Shown one piece after another: positions 1-8,449 of a DNA stretch of 64,000 nt. Positions within the stretch are counted from its first letter, which is position 1. Each line of letters begins with the position of its first letter. The notes under the pieces were generated by a model that worked only from the letters and a program-made list of their open reading frames with translations, did no database searches and had not been told where the DNA came from. The translations under genes were made by a program, and so were the position numbers. The stretch is from an uncultured Clostridia bacterium. GTDB taxonomy: Bacteria > Bacillota > Clostridia > Lachnospirales > CAG-274. The DNA is taken from assembly GCA_947585865.1 (NCBI GenBank), contig CANPXH010000009.1:1-64000 (forward strand), read 5' to 3'.

Positions 1-3000
1 TTAGATTTCAAAAGAATTATGAGTTCTGTTCTGGCATTCGTTATGCTTTTCAGTTCACTCGTAATGGTAAATGTTGTTAGTGTAAGTGCGGAAACAACAA
101 CATCAATATTTATAGCAGATAATTATCCAACTGCTGCAAAAAACACAGAATTTACCGGTGTATTTAACTTCAAACTTTCCAGCAAAATGCAAACAAGTGA
201 CACTCCTGTTGGTGAAGGTAAATATACCCATTATGTAAAAGCTGCATCTAGTGATGTAATTAACATCATGGTGGAAGGCGATGCAGAATTAACAGTTGTA
301 AGCAATACGACAGGTAAGTCTCCTATTGTAGATGGAGTAGTATTAGCTGATCAAAGATTCTCCGCAGATAAGAATTATAAAGAAACTTTTACACTTAAAT
401 CTAAAGAAGACAACAAACACACACTTCAATTTAAAGACGGAAGCGGTAGTATCTTCTACATGGAAGTTAAGCAAACAGGTAGTGTAAAGCCACCAACACC
501 CACAACCATAACATGGACAGTTGACAAAAGCGGTGTAACAGGCGGTAAGCTCACAGGTAATGCAACAGTTACACAGATAGAGAACTCAAGCTACGGTATT
601 TTAAGCTATGACGGTACAGACTATTCTGTTATGCCAAAGGCAAGATTTATAAAGGCAGCAGTAGAAGGTGATGTAACAAGTCCAAGTGAAAATCAGTATA
701 AACTGACGATCACCGACAGTAACATCGAAAATTATTTCATTGAAAACATTAACTTGCCTTTAGAGAATTTCAAAATAACAAACGGCGCCAACAGAACACT
801 TCATCTGCTTTGTACAGATCATGATACGGTTCACTCCGTAAGGCTTGATGATAAAGAGCCTGCCAATGCAAAGGGTCTGCTTGAGGCAGGAGATAACGGC
901 GGTTATACCGTACCTGAAGGTGCAGTTAATATTCCGCTACACGAGGGTACATTTGAGGTTTCTATTGCCGGCGGTACTGTAACAGGCGAAAAGCTCACAG
1001 ATGGCAGCGGAGAATATAAAACCGTTACTATTAATAGTGCAAGTGATACTATAGAGGGTACATTCAACGAAACAAAGCCCGTAGCTATAGGCAGTAAAGT
1101 AGAAAAGACTAATTTTGATCAGCTCAGAGTTACATCAAATGCAAAGGCTGAACGTCTTGTTGGCGGTACTGTACTTGACCTTAATGCAGGCAATCATTTC
1201 TTTGTAGTAGCTGATCATGCGCTGCCAAGAAGTGAGCAGGTGTTTGCTTTAAGCTCTAACAGTCTGGAAGGCTCAAGTGCTTACAAAATGATAGCCGCTG
1301 TTATTAGATGTAATACAGAAGAGTATAGCAAGAATGACGGTATAGGCTTTACATTGGCAAAAAGCGAAGATCCTACATTACGCTATAACGTGACATTCTA
1401 TTGTACGGCAGTTGAAGACCCTAAGTCAGAAGGCACTAAAGCAACTATAGGTCTTAAGGAAATTGATCCGTCAACATATGCTATGAAAGCTGATCTTGGT
1501 ACTATAGATACAGTAAAATACAGCGAAAGCCTTACAGAATGGCAGCCTGTTGTATTCCCTGACCTTGAACCGGGCAAGACATATTGTGTATATAATCCCG
1601 GAAATGAAAATGAAAACGGCAACATAAGAGTATTTGCTGCCGAGGCTGAAAGCTATCAAAAGCAGGAAGTATCAAGCGATTGGTATTATAACTGGACTGA
1701 TGAATCAGGCGATACAGAAGGTACAAATATTACTCGTGTCGGTGAACCAAAAGAATCAACAGCAGAAATTGATGGAAATAGTTACACAAAGGGACTTGAA
1801 ATAAGTAATGATAGCAATTCTATTTCCTTTACAACTGTTGCAAAAGGCACATTAACGCTCCACATGACAGGAGGAAAGACTGTAAAAATTACCAATGATA
1901 CAGATGGTACAGATGCAAAACCTCAAAGTGGGAATAATGGTATTTTGAGTTATTCTTTAGAGGCAAATAAAAAATATACTATAACCAAGAATGGAACAAA
2001 CACCTACATCTACTACATCGAGGTATCAGATCAGGGTCCTGCTGAGCCCGCAGCCAAGTACCCTGTAACATTAAATGGCAATAACAGCACAGCAGGAGAT
2101 GTTACTGTTGAAGTCAAAAAGGGTTCTGCGACTGTGGACACATTCCAAGCAAATTCAGGTGCATTCAGCCACGAGATCGCAGGCGGTCTTGAAGCAGGCG
2201 AGTACACTCTTTCAGCGACAGGTTATAAGTTTGAACCAAGCACATTTACTGTTGCAGAGGGTGGAAATACAGGCACAGACAGCATAGTTATATCCGAATC
2301 TCAGACTGTCGAATTCCCGATAAAGGTCAACGGCGCTGACAGTGAAGTAAAGATAACGGTAGACGGCAGAGAGCTTACATTCGATTCAAACAACAGCTAT
2401 ACGCAGAATATCAGCAAAGAGGTAGGAGATGACATTACCATAGCAATGAACAGTGATGTTGCAAACAAGATAACAAAGTGGTCATCTAACTTCGATACCA
2501 ATACTTATGCAAATAAGAAATTTACCGAAACCGTTGACAGAACAGGCTTTACATTCACATATAATAAAGATGCTCTTAAGACAAAAGACAGCAAGAGCTA
2601 TGGTACAAGTGATACAGCGCTTGGATATGGCAATTATGGCTATGGTGATACAAAGGGCAAGCAGAACGGAGCAAAGCAGGCAGAGGATACAGCAGAGCTT
2701 AATAATGTATGCGGTGTTGTCACTCTTGAAGACTATATGACAGGCTACAGTGATACAGATCAAAGGCTTATAATGAATGAAGATACTACTACAGGCGTTA
2801 AGTTCAAAGCAGAAGGCGACGGTACTGTTGTTATTGACTACAGTGCAAATGCTGACGCTGATGTTAAGGTAACCGTAAACAGCCGCTCTACTAATCTTGA
2901 AACAGTTAAAGGCTCAACAAAACATAAGTTTGCTGTTAAGGCAAATGATATGGTTGAGATACACAGCAAGGGCAGCGGTCTTGAAAGATCAGTCCAAGTA

Positions 3001-3543
3001 AAATCAATAAGATATCAGACTGACGGCAATGTATTGAGGCTTAATGATAACGCAGTAAGTTCTGTGGATATCAATTCTCTCAGTGTTGCAACTCAGTCAG
3101 CACTTTCAGGAGATACAGATACATCATCAACTGTATTTGCAAGAATTATAGGTACATTTAATTCAAATGATATTGAACCAAGTACCGTAGACGGTGTTGG
3201 CATTATGGTAGTACCTGAAGCCGATATTACAGCTAAGCTTAGCGCCGGCACTACTTTATCAGCATATTATGACGGTCTTTCATCAGGAAATGAAGGTATT
3301 GACTTATATGAAAATGAAGCTCTTTATGACGGTGTATATGACGGTGTAAATGATGATCAGCAGATCTCAGGTTCTGCACTTAACGACAATATTTACTATA
3401 TGTTAAGACATATAAATATTGAGCCGGGTAACTACTACTTATTCCCTTATACTAAGGTAAACGGCATAGCTGAATTTGATATTGCTGAGCCTATTACCAG
3501 TGCTGATACCATACAGTCTTATTTGAAAACATTTGCTAAATAA
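1..3543 (+). CDS. Large secreted surface protein (5' partial)
   Basis: The frame is open to the left edge of the window (codons L-D-F-K-R-I before the first ATG at 19). The basic stretch FKR ahead of a hydrophobic run that ends VSVSA looks like a signal peptide whose start lies just outside, so I call this 5' partial rather than starting at 19. The mature protein is over 1,100 residues, rich in Thr, Ser, Gly and Asp, with few Cys. It contains divergent beta-sandwich-like repeats; a module ending in Y(I/M)EV occurs near residues 30-155 (FYMEVKQTG) and 575-670 (IYYIEVSDQG), each followed by a linker. Such modules resemble carbohydrate-binding or adhesive domains of clostridial surface proteins, but no catalytic motif was recognised. 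No LPXTG or SLH anchor is visible. A 50-codon gene follows 14 bp later with a good Shine-Dalgarno site. Function is unknown; secretion is well supported. Confidence 0.8.
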   Translation, partial: LDFKRIMSSVLAFVMLFSSLVMVNVVSVSAETTTSIFIADNYPTAAKNTEFTGVFNFKLSSKMQTSDTPVGEGKYTHYVKAASSDVINIMVEGDAELTVVSNTTGKSPIVDGVVLADQRFSADKNYKETFTLKSKEDNKHTLQFKDGSGSIFYMEVKQTGSVKPPTPTTITWTVDKSGVTGGKLTGNATVTQIENSSYGILSYDGTDYSVMPKARFIKAAVEGDVTSPSENQYKLTITDSNIENYFIENINLPLENFKITNGANRTLHLLCTDHDTVHSVRLDDKEPANAKGLLEAGDNGGYTVPEGAVNIPLHEGTFEVSIAGGTVTGEKLTDGSGEYKTVTINSASDTIEGTFNETKPVAIGSKVEKTNFDQLRVTSNAKAERLVGGTVLDLNAGNHFFVVADHALPRSEQVFALSSNSLEGSSAYKMIAAVIRCNTEEYSKNDGIGFTLAKSEDPTLRYNVTFYCTAVEDPKSEGTKATIGLKEIDPSTYAMKADLGTIDTVKYSESLTEWQPVVFPDLEPGKTYCVYNPGNENENGNIRVFAAEAESYQKQEVSSDWYYNWTDESGDTEGTNITRVGEPKESTAEIDGNSYTKGLEISNDSNSISFTTVAKGTLTLHMTGGKTVKITNDTDGTDAKPQSGNNGILSYSLEANKKYTITKNGTNTYIYYIEVSDQGPAEPAAKYPVTLNGNNSTAGDVTVEVKKGSATVDTFQANSGAFSHEIAGGLEAGEYTLSATGYKFEPSTFTVAEGGNTGTDSIVISESQTVEFPIKVNGADSEVKITVDGRELTFDSNNSYTQNISKEVGDDITIAMNSDVANKITKWSSNFDTNTYANKKFTETVDRTGFTFTYNKDALKTKDSKSYGTSDTALGYGNYGYGDTKGKQNGAKQAEDTAELNNVCGVVTLEDYMTGYSDTDQRLIMNEDTTTGVKFKAEGDGTVVIDYSANADADVKVTVNSRSTNLETVKGSTKHKFAVKANDMVEIHSKGSGLERSVQVKSIRYQTDGNVLRLNDNAVSSVDINSLSVATQSALSGDTDTSSTVFARIIGTFNSNDIEPSTVDGVGIMVVPEADITAKLSAGTTLSAYYDGLSSGNEGIDLYENEALYDGVYDGVNDDQQISGSALNDNIYYMLRHINIEPGNYYLFPYTKVNGIAEFDIAEPITSADTIQSYLKTFAK

Positions 3544-3557
3544 GGGAGGCGCATAAT

Positions 3558-3710
3558 ATGAATAAAAAATATAATAAGCCCGAAATGGCAGTTATTTCTT
3601 ATACCAGCACAGATGTAACATCAATTGATCTTATGAGGTCAGCTATAATTACACCTGCAACTAAAACAACTCATACATTTGATGTATATGTATATAAGCT
3701 GAACAGCTAA
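3558..3710 (+). CDS. 50-aa peptide with KP...DV motif
   Basis: A 50-codon reading frame with a GGGAGG Shine-Dalgarno site 8 bases before the ATG, directly after the giant secreted protein and before a strong terminator, so it is probably the last gene of that transcript. The peptide starts MNKKYNKPEMAVISYTSTDV and ends in KLNS. It has no membrane segment, no Cys and no classical signal peptide. It is exactly as long as the peptide gene at 30666-30818, which also follows a giant secreted protein, and both share an N-terminal pattern: aromatic-x-K-P, alternating hydrophobic residues, then D-V and a Thr/Ser. The role is unknown; a small modified or exported peptide, or a chaperone-like partner of the large protein, are possibilities (inference). 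Confidence 0.6.
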   Translation: MNKKYNKPEMAVISYTSTDVTSIDLMRSAIITPATKTTHTFDVYVYKLNS

Positions 3711-3734
3711 AAAGTCAATAGGGGCAAACTTGTA

Positions 3735-3766
3735 AAAACAGCCGAGGCAGATGCCTCGGCTGTTTT
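3735..3766 (+). terminator. Intrinsic terminator after peptide gene
   Basis: A perfect 14-bp stem (AAAACAGCCGAGGC with GCCTCGGCTGTTTT, loop AGAT). The A-rich 5' side and T-rich 3' side make it usable from both directions, closing both this transcript and the converging HtrA pair. Confidence 0.85.
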
Positions 3767-3796
3767 GATTGAATAAAATTACCGCACGGGCATTAT

Positions 3797-4942
3797 TTAA
3801 AATCCCGAACTTTTAAGTAATTTAACATTTAATGTCATTTCGTTTCCGTTCCTTATGAGCTTAACGGAAACGCTTTGGTTTACCTTGCAGGCCTTCACTG
3901 CCGCTGTAAGCTGATCGGTAGTAAATATAGGCTGATCGTTGAAGCTTGTAATAAGATCGCCTGACTGTATGCCTGCGGCTTCGGCGCTTCCGCCGGGTAT
4001 TATCTCCTGCACAAGCACACCTGCCTGAGGCAAGCCGTACTGCTTGGCGATATCATCTGTGATGCTTGTGATATATACGCCAAGTGCGGGAGCATCGGTG
4101 TTGTTCATAAGCTGCTCTATAATAGGCTTTGCAACATTTGAAGCTATGCTGTAGCCTATGCCTTCTATTTGATTCATGGAAATTTTGGCTGTATTTATGC
4201 CTATGACCTGTCCTTTGCTGTTTACAAGAGCGCCGCCGCTGTTGCCGGGATTGATAGCAGCATCGGTCTGTATAACGGTGAGCTTCCTGCCTTGTATATT
4301 TACGTCCTTAGCCTGTGAGCTGAGGATACCTCTTGTGGCTGTGTTGCCCTGACCCAAGGCGTTGCCTATGGCAATTACCGTTTCGCCTACCTCGGTCTTG
4401 TCTGAATCACCGAATTGGGCTACCTGCACGTTGGTCACACCGGCATTTTTAAGATCGTTCAAAGAGACCTTTATGACTGCAAGATCGGCATTTGCATCCT
4501 TGCCCACAAGAGATGCCGCTACCAGATCGCATTCGTTAAGGGATATGCTTACGCTGTTTGCGCCTGATATAACGTGGTTATTCGTAGCTATATAAGCATA
4601 TTCGCTGTCTTTGTAGAATACTATACCGGAGCCTGCGCCCTCGCTTTGATAAGGCTGATAGAAAAAGTCAACGCCCTGTGTAAGAGAGGTGATACACGCT
4701 ATAGACGGCTTTACCTGCTTTATTATATTTACGGTGTTTGCAGAGGATTCATCCATTGTAGCGGTAATATCACCGTCTATATCCGTTGATATACCGTCTG
4801 CTTCCTTTTCCGCAGTGACAGCCGCTTCTTTCTTATTTATGATATAGTTTGCCGCCGGAATGCCTATGCCTGCCGTGATGCCTATTATGCCGCAGCATAC
4901 AACGCATAATACTGTATTTCTGAAATAATGCTTCTTTTTCAT
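3797..4942 (-). CDS. HtrA/DegP-type serine protease, membrane anchored
   Basis: Trypsin-like (S1C) protease with a C-terminal PDZ domain, 381 aa. One N-terminal membrane segment (about residues 11-34) anchors it with the protease outside. The catalytic triad is visible: His123 (ATNNHV), Asp153 (NADLAVI) and Ser235 (PGNSGG). The PDZ domain covers about 285-375. The ATG at 4942 is chosen because AAGGAGG lies 9 bases upstream; an in-frame TTG two codons earlier would be only 3 bases from it. It follows the second HtrA gene at 4957-6327 after a 14-bp gap, so the two form one transcript. HtrA proteases degrade or sense misfolded exported proteins. The pair probably arose by duplication. Confidence 0.93.
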   Translation of the reverse strand: MKKKHYFRNTVLCVVCCGIIGITAGIGIPAANYIINKKEAAVTAEKEADGISTDIDGDITATMDESSANTVNIIKQVKPSIACITSLTQGVDFFYQPYQSEGAGSGIVFYKDSEYAYIATNNHVISGANSVSISLNECDLVAASLVGKDANADLAVIKVSLNDLKNAGVTNVQVAQFGDSDKTEVGETVIAIGNALGQGNTATRGILSSQAKDVNIQGRKLTVIQTDAAINPGNSGGALVNSKGQVIGINTAKISMNQIEGIGYSIASNVAKPIIEQLMNNTDAPALGVYITSITDDIAKQYGLPQAGVLVQEIIPGGSAEAAGIQSGDLITSFNDQPIFTTDQLTAAVKACKVNQSVSVKLIRNGNEMTLNVKLLKSSGF

Positions 4943-4956
4943 ATACAAAATCCTCC

Positions 4957-6327
4957 TTAGAATTGTTCGTTAAGATTTAACAAAGTTGCCTTAACGGACA
5001 TTTCCTGATCTATATTTCTGAGCACGGTAAGTGTGATCTGATCGCCTGACTTGTGCTTGCTTATTTGTGCGGAAAGCTCTTCCACGGTTGTTATGGCAGT
5101 GCCGTCGATAGAGGTTATGATATCGCTTACCTGCAAGCCTGCCTTCTCTGCTGCCGAACCGCTTTCGACCTTGCCTATAAATACACCCTTTTGCTCGATG
5201 CCGTATATCCTTTGGAAGTTTTCATCGATCGTGTAGCCTGATATACCCAAATAAGGCTTGTCAACAGTTCCGCTTTTCATAAGTGAATTTATGACATCCG
5301 TGGCTGTGGATATGGGGATAGCATAGCCTGTACCTTCAACGCTGTTGTCATAGCTTGAATATTTGGCTGTGTTTATGCCTATCACTTCGCCGTTTGTATT
5401 TACAAGGGCGCCGCCGCTGTTGCCCGGATTGATGGCTGCATCCGTTTGAAGCATGGTAAGCTTTTTGCCGTCTATGTTTATTGTCTTATTGGCTGCGCTT
5501 ATTATACCGAGTGTAGCGGTCTTGCCTCTTCCCAAAGCGTTGCCTATGGCTATAACGTTTTCGCCCACCAGCATATTGTCGGAGTTTCCGAAGGTTGCGG
5601 CCTTTATATCCGTGACGCCTGCTTTTTCAAGATCGGCTTTGCTCACATATATTACCGCAAGATCGGATGTGGCATCCTTGCCCACAAGCTTTGCGCTTAT
5701 CTGCTCCGTGCCGGTAACGGATACGGAAACGGTAGTGGCGTCTTCCACAACATGGTTGTTCGTAACGATATATACCTTGTCGCCGTCTACCTTATATATT
5801 ATACCTGAGCCTGAGCCTTCGCTTTCATAGGTCTGGCCGAACCAGCCGCCTGTGACCTGAGCCTTTATATTTATGTTGACAACGGAATTCTTGACCGACT
5901 TGACTGTCTCGGCAATACTGCTGCCGGAAGGCGCCAGATCGCTTTGCGCAACGGGCTGAGCCTCGTCGCTGAGATCGTCAAATGAAAATTTTCCGTTTAC
6001 AGCATTTTCAACTGTGTTTGTAATAGCTCTTGAGGCATTGAGACCTACGCCGAAGAAATATCCCATAGATGCTCCGCCTAATATTACGGCAGCCAATCCA
6101 GCTACTATGCTTTTCTTATAGCTGTATTTTTTCTTTTCGGGCTCGGCATTTACCGGGGCAGGAGCCTCCTGCCGAACAAAGCTTGTGTCTTCGGCGCTTT
6201 CGTTTATGATGCTCTCTTCTTTTGCATCATCCTCTGCTGTGTCTTCTCCCATATCGCCGTAAACGATATTTGTATCTACCGAACCTTCTTCTGTATTATC
6301 AATATTTTTTTCTTCATTATTCAACAT
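4957..6327 (-). CDS. HtrA/DegP-type serine protease with acidic cytoplasmic tail
   Basis: 456-aa S1C protease, first gene of the tandem pair. An acidic, Glu/Asp-rich N-terminal segment (about residues 1-65) precedes a short basic stretch and one membrane helix (about 74-95), so the protease and PDZ parts should lie outside. Triad: His192 (VTNNHV), Asp222 (TSDLAVI) and Ser304 (PGNSGG); PDZ about 360-450. The ATG at 6327 is supported by AAGGAGG 8 bases upstream; an open frame extends 14 codons further without a ribosome site. The long cytoplasmic tail is missing from the neighbouring paralogue and may respond to intracellular cues (inference). Likely role: quality control of exported proteins. 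Confidence 0.93.
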   Translation of the reverse strand: MLNNEEKNIDNTEEGSVDTNIVYGDMGEDTAEDDAKEESIINESAEDTSFVRQEAPAPVNAEPEKKKYSYKKSIVAGLAAVILGGASMGYFFGVGLNASRAITNTVENAVNGKFSFDDLSDEAQPVAQSDLAPSGSSIAETVKSVKNSVVNINIKAQVTGGWFGQTYESEGSGSGIIYKVDGDKVYIVTNNHVVEDATTVSVSVTGTEQISAKLVGKDATSDLAVIYVSKADLEKAGVTDIKAATFGNSDNMLVGENVIAIGNALGRGKTATLGIISAANKTINIDGKKLTMLQTDAAINPGNSGGALVNTNGEVIGINTAKYSSYDNSVEGTGYAIPISTATDVINSLMKSGTVDKPYLGISGYTIDENFQRIYGIEQKGVFIGKVESGSAAEKAGLQVSDIITSIDGTAITTVEELSAQISKHKSGDQITLTVLRNIDQEMSVKATLLNLNEQF

Positions 6328-6538
6328 ACAAAAAACCTCCTTTGTTGGTCGATAAGATAATTGTATCATATTTTAAAATAAAAGTGTTAAAAATTTGTGA
6401 ACAATGCAAAGCAAAATGATTTTTAATCCTCGTTTAATATTTGCTTAATTTTTCCTTAATTTTGGCATAATTATTTTTTAATAAACATAATTGCTCCGCT
6501 GTTTTCATAAAATATTTTATCTGCAGTGGGGGTATTTT

Positions 6539-7069
6539 ATGAAGATATTTTTAGATCCGGGTCACGGCGGAAACAATCCGGGAGCAAGAGGACCCAACGG
6601 CATAAGAGAAGCCGATGTGAATTTGGATATAGCCTTGAGAACGGGAAGACTTTTGCAAAGCGAGGGCTACAGCGTAAGATTTTCGAGAGTGGGCGATCAA
6701 AGCGTATCGCTGCAAAGAAGAGCGGAGCTGGCAAACGAATGGGGCGCAGACTATTTTGTGAGCATACACTGCAATTCAAATGTCAATCCGATATATATGG
6801 GAACGGAGACCTTCTATTACAGAGAGGGCTCCGTATCGGAGCGCTTTGCTCTCAGGGTGAATTCATCCTTGGTGGCTGAGACAGAAACTCCAAACAGGGG
6901 CATATCTCAGGCGAACTTTGCTGTGCTAAGGCTTACGGATATGCCTGCCATACTTGTGGAAGTGGCTTTCATAAGCAATCCAGAAGAGGCGGCTCTTCTG
7001 GCAACGCCTTCCTTCAGGCAAAAGTGCGCCATAGGCATATCAAGAGGCATAATCTCTTTTACTCAGTAG
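6539..7069 (+). CDS. N-acetylmuramoyl-L-alanine amidase (Amidase_3), leaderless
   Basis: A compact 176-aa Amidase_3 domain that cleaves the amide bond between muramic acid and the stem peptide. Zinc ligands and catalytic residues are visible: His9 (LDPGHGG), Glu24 (GIREAD), His77 (VSIHCNS) and Glu141 (LVEVAFISN). The protein is the bare catalytic domain, with no signal peptide, membrane anchor or wall-binding repeat, unlike CwlD-type sporulation amidases, which carry a leader. The ATG at 6539 follows GTGGGGG; upstream in-frame codons have no ribosome site. It is divergent from the HtrA pair. How it reaches the wall is unclear: lysis, a forespore or mother-cell role, or non-classical export. 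Confidence 0.88.
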   Translation: MKIFLDPGHGGNNPGARGPNGIREADVNLDIALRTGRLLQSEGYSVRFSRVGDQSVSLQRRAELANEWGADYFVSIHCNSNVNPIYMGTETFYYREGSVSERFALRVNSSLVAETETPNRGISQANFAVLRLTDMPAILVEVAFISNPEEAALLATPSFRQKCAIGISRGIISFTQ

Positions 7070-7136
7070 AGGCATATTGTTTTTGCCTTGCGTTCATTGT
7101 GCAAAACAAAAAGCTTACATTATCTGCAGCAATATA

Positions 7137-7165
7137 AAAGGAAGTGCAAGCTGAGCACTTCCTTT
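7137..7165 (+). terminator. Bidirectional terminator between amidase and aroF
   Basis: An 11-bp perfect stem (AAAGGAAGTGC / GCACTTCCTTT) with a 7-base loop, between two convergent genes. Confidence 0.75.
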
Positions 7166-7183
7166 ATGTTTTGAATGTGTTAT

Positions 7184-8218
7184 CTATACAAGTGACGCCA
7201 TTTCTATAAGAAGCTTTCTTGTGTCCTCAAAGCTCAAGCAGGGATCTGTGATAGACTTGCCGTAAACGTGGTGTTCGGCGTCGCAGGATTGATTTCCGCC
7301 TTCGATATAGCTTTCTATCATAACGCCCTTTACGAGCTTTTTAAGTCTGTCGCTGCAATTTCTGGAATGCAGCACGTCTTTCACTATCCTGGGCTGTTCC
7401 TCATGTCTCTTTTGAGAATTGGAATGATTTGCATCAACTATTATGGCAGGGTTCTTATAATTTCCTTTGTCATACATATCTGCCGCAAGCATAAGATCTT
7501 CATAGTGATAGTTTTGAAGATGAGAGCCCCTCTTGTTTACGGAGCCTCTCATAATGCAGTGAGCAAGAGGATTGCCGCTGGTCTGCACTTCATAGCCGTT
7601 ATATATAAAGTCGGTCGGCTGCTGAGCCGCTCTTACTGAATTAAACATAACGGAAAGATCGCCGCTCATGGGGTTCTTCATACCTACGGGGCAGTCGATA
7701 CCGCTGGATGTAAGTCTGTGCTGCTGGTTCTCAACACTTCTTGCACCTATTGCTATGTAGGATAATATATCCTCTACATAAGGCAGATTGGATGGATAGA
7801 GCATTTCATCGGCTATAGGCAGGCTTGTTTCCTCTATGACTCTTAAATACATTCTTCTTGTGGCCCTTATACCCTCTGACATATCAGGCGCAGCATTGGG
7901 ATCAGGCTGATGAAGCATACCCTTATATCCCTCGCCTGTTGTTCTGGGCTTGCCTGTATAGACCCTAAGTATTATTTCAAGCTTGTCCTTGACCACTTCG
8001 TTTACTTCGGCAAGCTTTTTGGCATAATCACATACAGGATCCTCCGCATCGGCTGAGCATGGCCCCACTATGACTATAAATCTGTCATCCCTGCCCTCGA
8101 ATATGGCTCTTATCCTTTTGTCATTTTCTTCTTTTATTGCTTTCAATTCATCGGAAAAAGGCGTCACGGCTCTTATTTCATCCGGGGTCGCCATCTTTCT
8201 CAAATTTTTATAACTCAT
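7184..8218 (-). CDS. aroF: 3-deoxy-7-phosphoheptulonate (DAHP) synthase, class I
   Basis: Condenses phosphoenolpyruvate with erythrose 4-phosphate in the first step of the shikimate pathway. The 344-aa protein is the usual length for the AroF/G/H class. Family motifs: VGPCSADAEDP, RVYTGKPRTT, a KNPMSGD-type segment, and the metal-binding DANHSNSQK. The ATG at 8218 has GGAGGG 7 bases upstream; a longer frame of 20 more residues lacks a ribosome site. It is transcribed divergently from the histidine kinase, with its own TTGACT-17-TATAGT promoter. No other aromatic-pathway gene is near. Which of the E. coli-like isozymes it matches cannot be decided by eye, so the symbol is generic. Confidence 0.93.
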   Translation of the reverse strand: MSYKNLRKMATPDEIRAVTPFSDELKAIKEENDKRIRAIFEGRDDRFIVIVGPCSADAEDPVCDYAKKLAEVNEVVKDKLEIILRVYTGKPRTTGEGYKGMLHQPDPNAAPDMSEGIRATRRMYLRVIEETSLPIADEMLYPSNLPYVEDILSYIAIGARSVENQQHRLTSSGIDCPVGMKNPMSGDLSVMFNSVRAAQQPTDFIYNGYEVQTSGNPLAHCIMRGSVNKRGSHLQNYHYEDLMLAADMYDKGNYKNPAIIVDANHSNSQKRHEEQPRIVKDVLHSRNCSDRLKKLVKGVMIESYIEGGNQSCDAEHHVYGKSITDPCLSFEDTRKLLIEMASLV

Positions 8219-8249
8219 AATAATTCCCTCCAAAATAAACGATACTATA

Positions 8250-8278
8250 ACTATATATTTTTTTTTGAGATAAGTCAA
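8250..8278 (-). promoter_or_regulatory. Promoter of DAHP synthase gene
   Basis: On the minus strand, -35 TTGACT (8273-8278), a 17-base spacer and -10 TATAGT (8250-8255), ending 32 bases before the start codon. Confidence 0.6.
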
Positions 8279-8287
8279 GCCTTTTAT

Positions 8288-8355
8288 TTCAATTGAATAA
8301 AAGTATTTTGTTCAATTGAATAAAAGTATTTTGTTCAATTGAATAAAAGTATTTG
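8288..8355. repeat. Three 23-bp direct repeats, each with TTCAATTGAA
   Basis: Three consecutive copies of a 23-bp unit (8288-8310, 8311-8333, 8334-8355, the last one base short). Each begins with the perfect 10-bp palindrome TTCAATTGAA followed by TAAAAGTATTTTG. They lie between the two divergent promoters of aroF and the histidine kinase. Palindromes about two helical turns apart on one DNA face suggest a multi-site operator (inference). Confidence 0.85.
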
Positions 8356-8361
8356 TATATA

Positions 8362-8397
8362 TTGACAATTGAAAGAATCGGGAATATTTATTATAAT
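8362..8397 (+). promoter_or_regulatory. Probable promoter of the histidine kinase gene
   Basis: A consensus -35 TTGACA (8362-8367) is followed by AT-rich -10 candidates, TATTTA at 17-base spacing or TATAAT (8392-8397) at 24 bases. The exact -10 is uncertain. Confidence 0.45.
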
Positions 8398-8449
8398 TAT
8401 TTAAAATGGCTTTTTGTAGGCAAATTACAGCAGAAAAGAGAAATCGGTC

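Noticed and set aside
8288-8355. Triple repeat as a CRISPR array
   Set aside because: The units are contiguous with no spacers and no cas genes are nearby.
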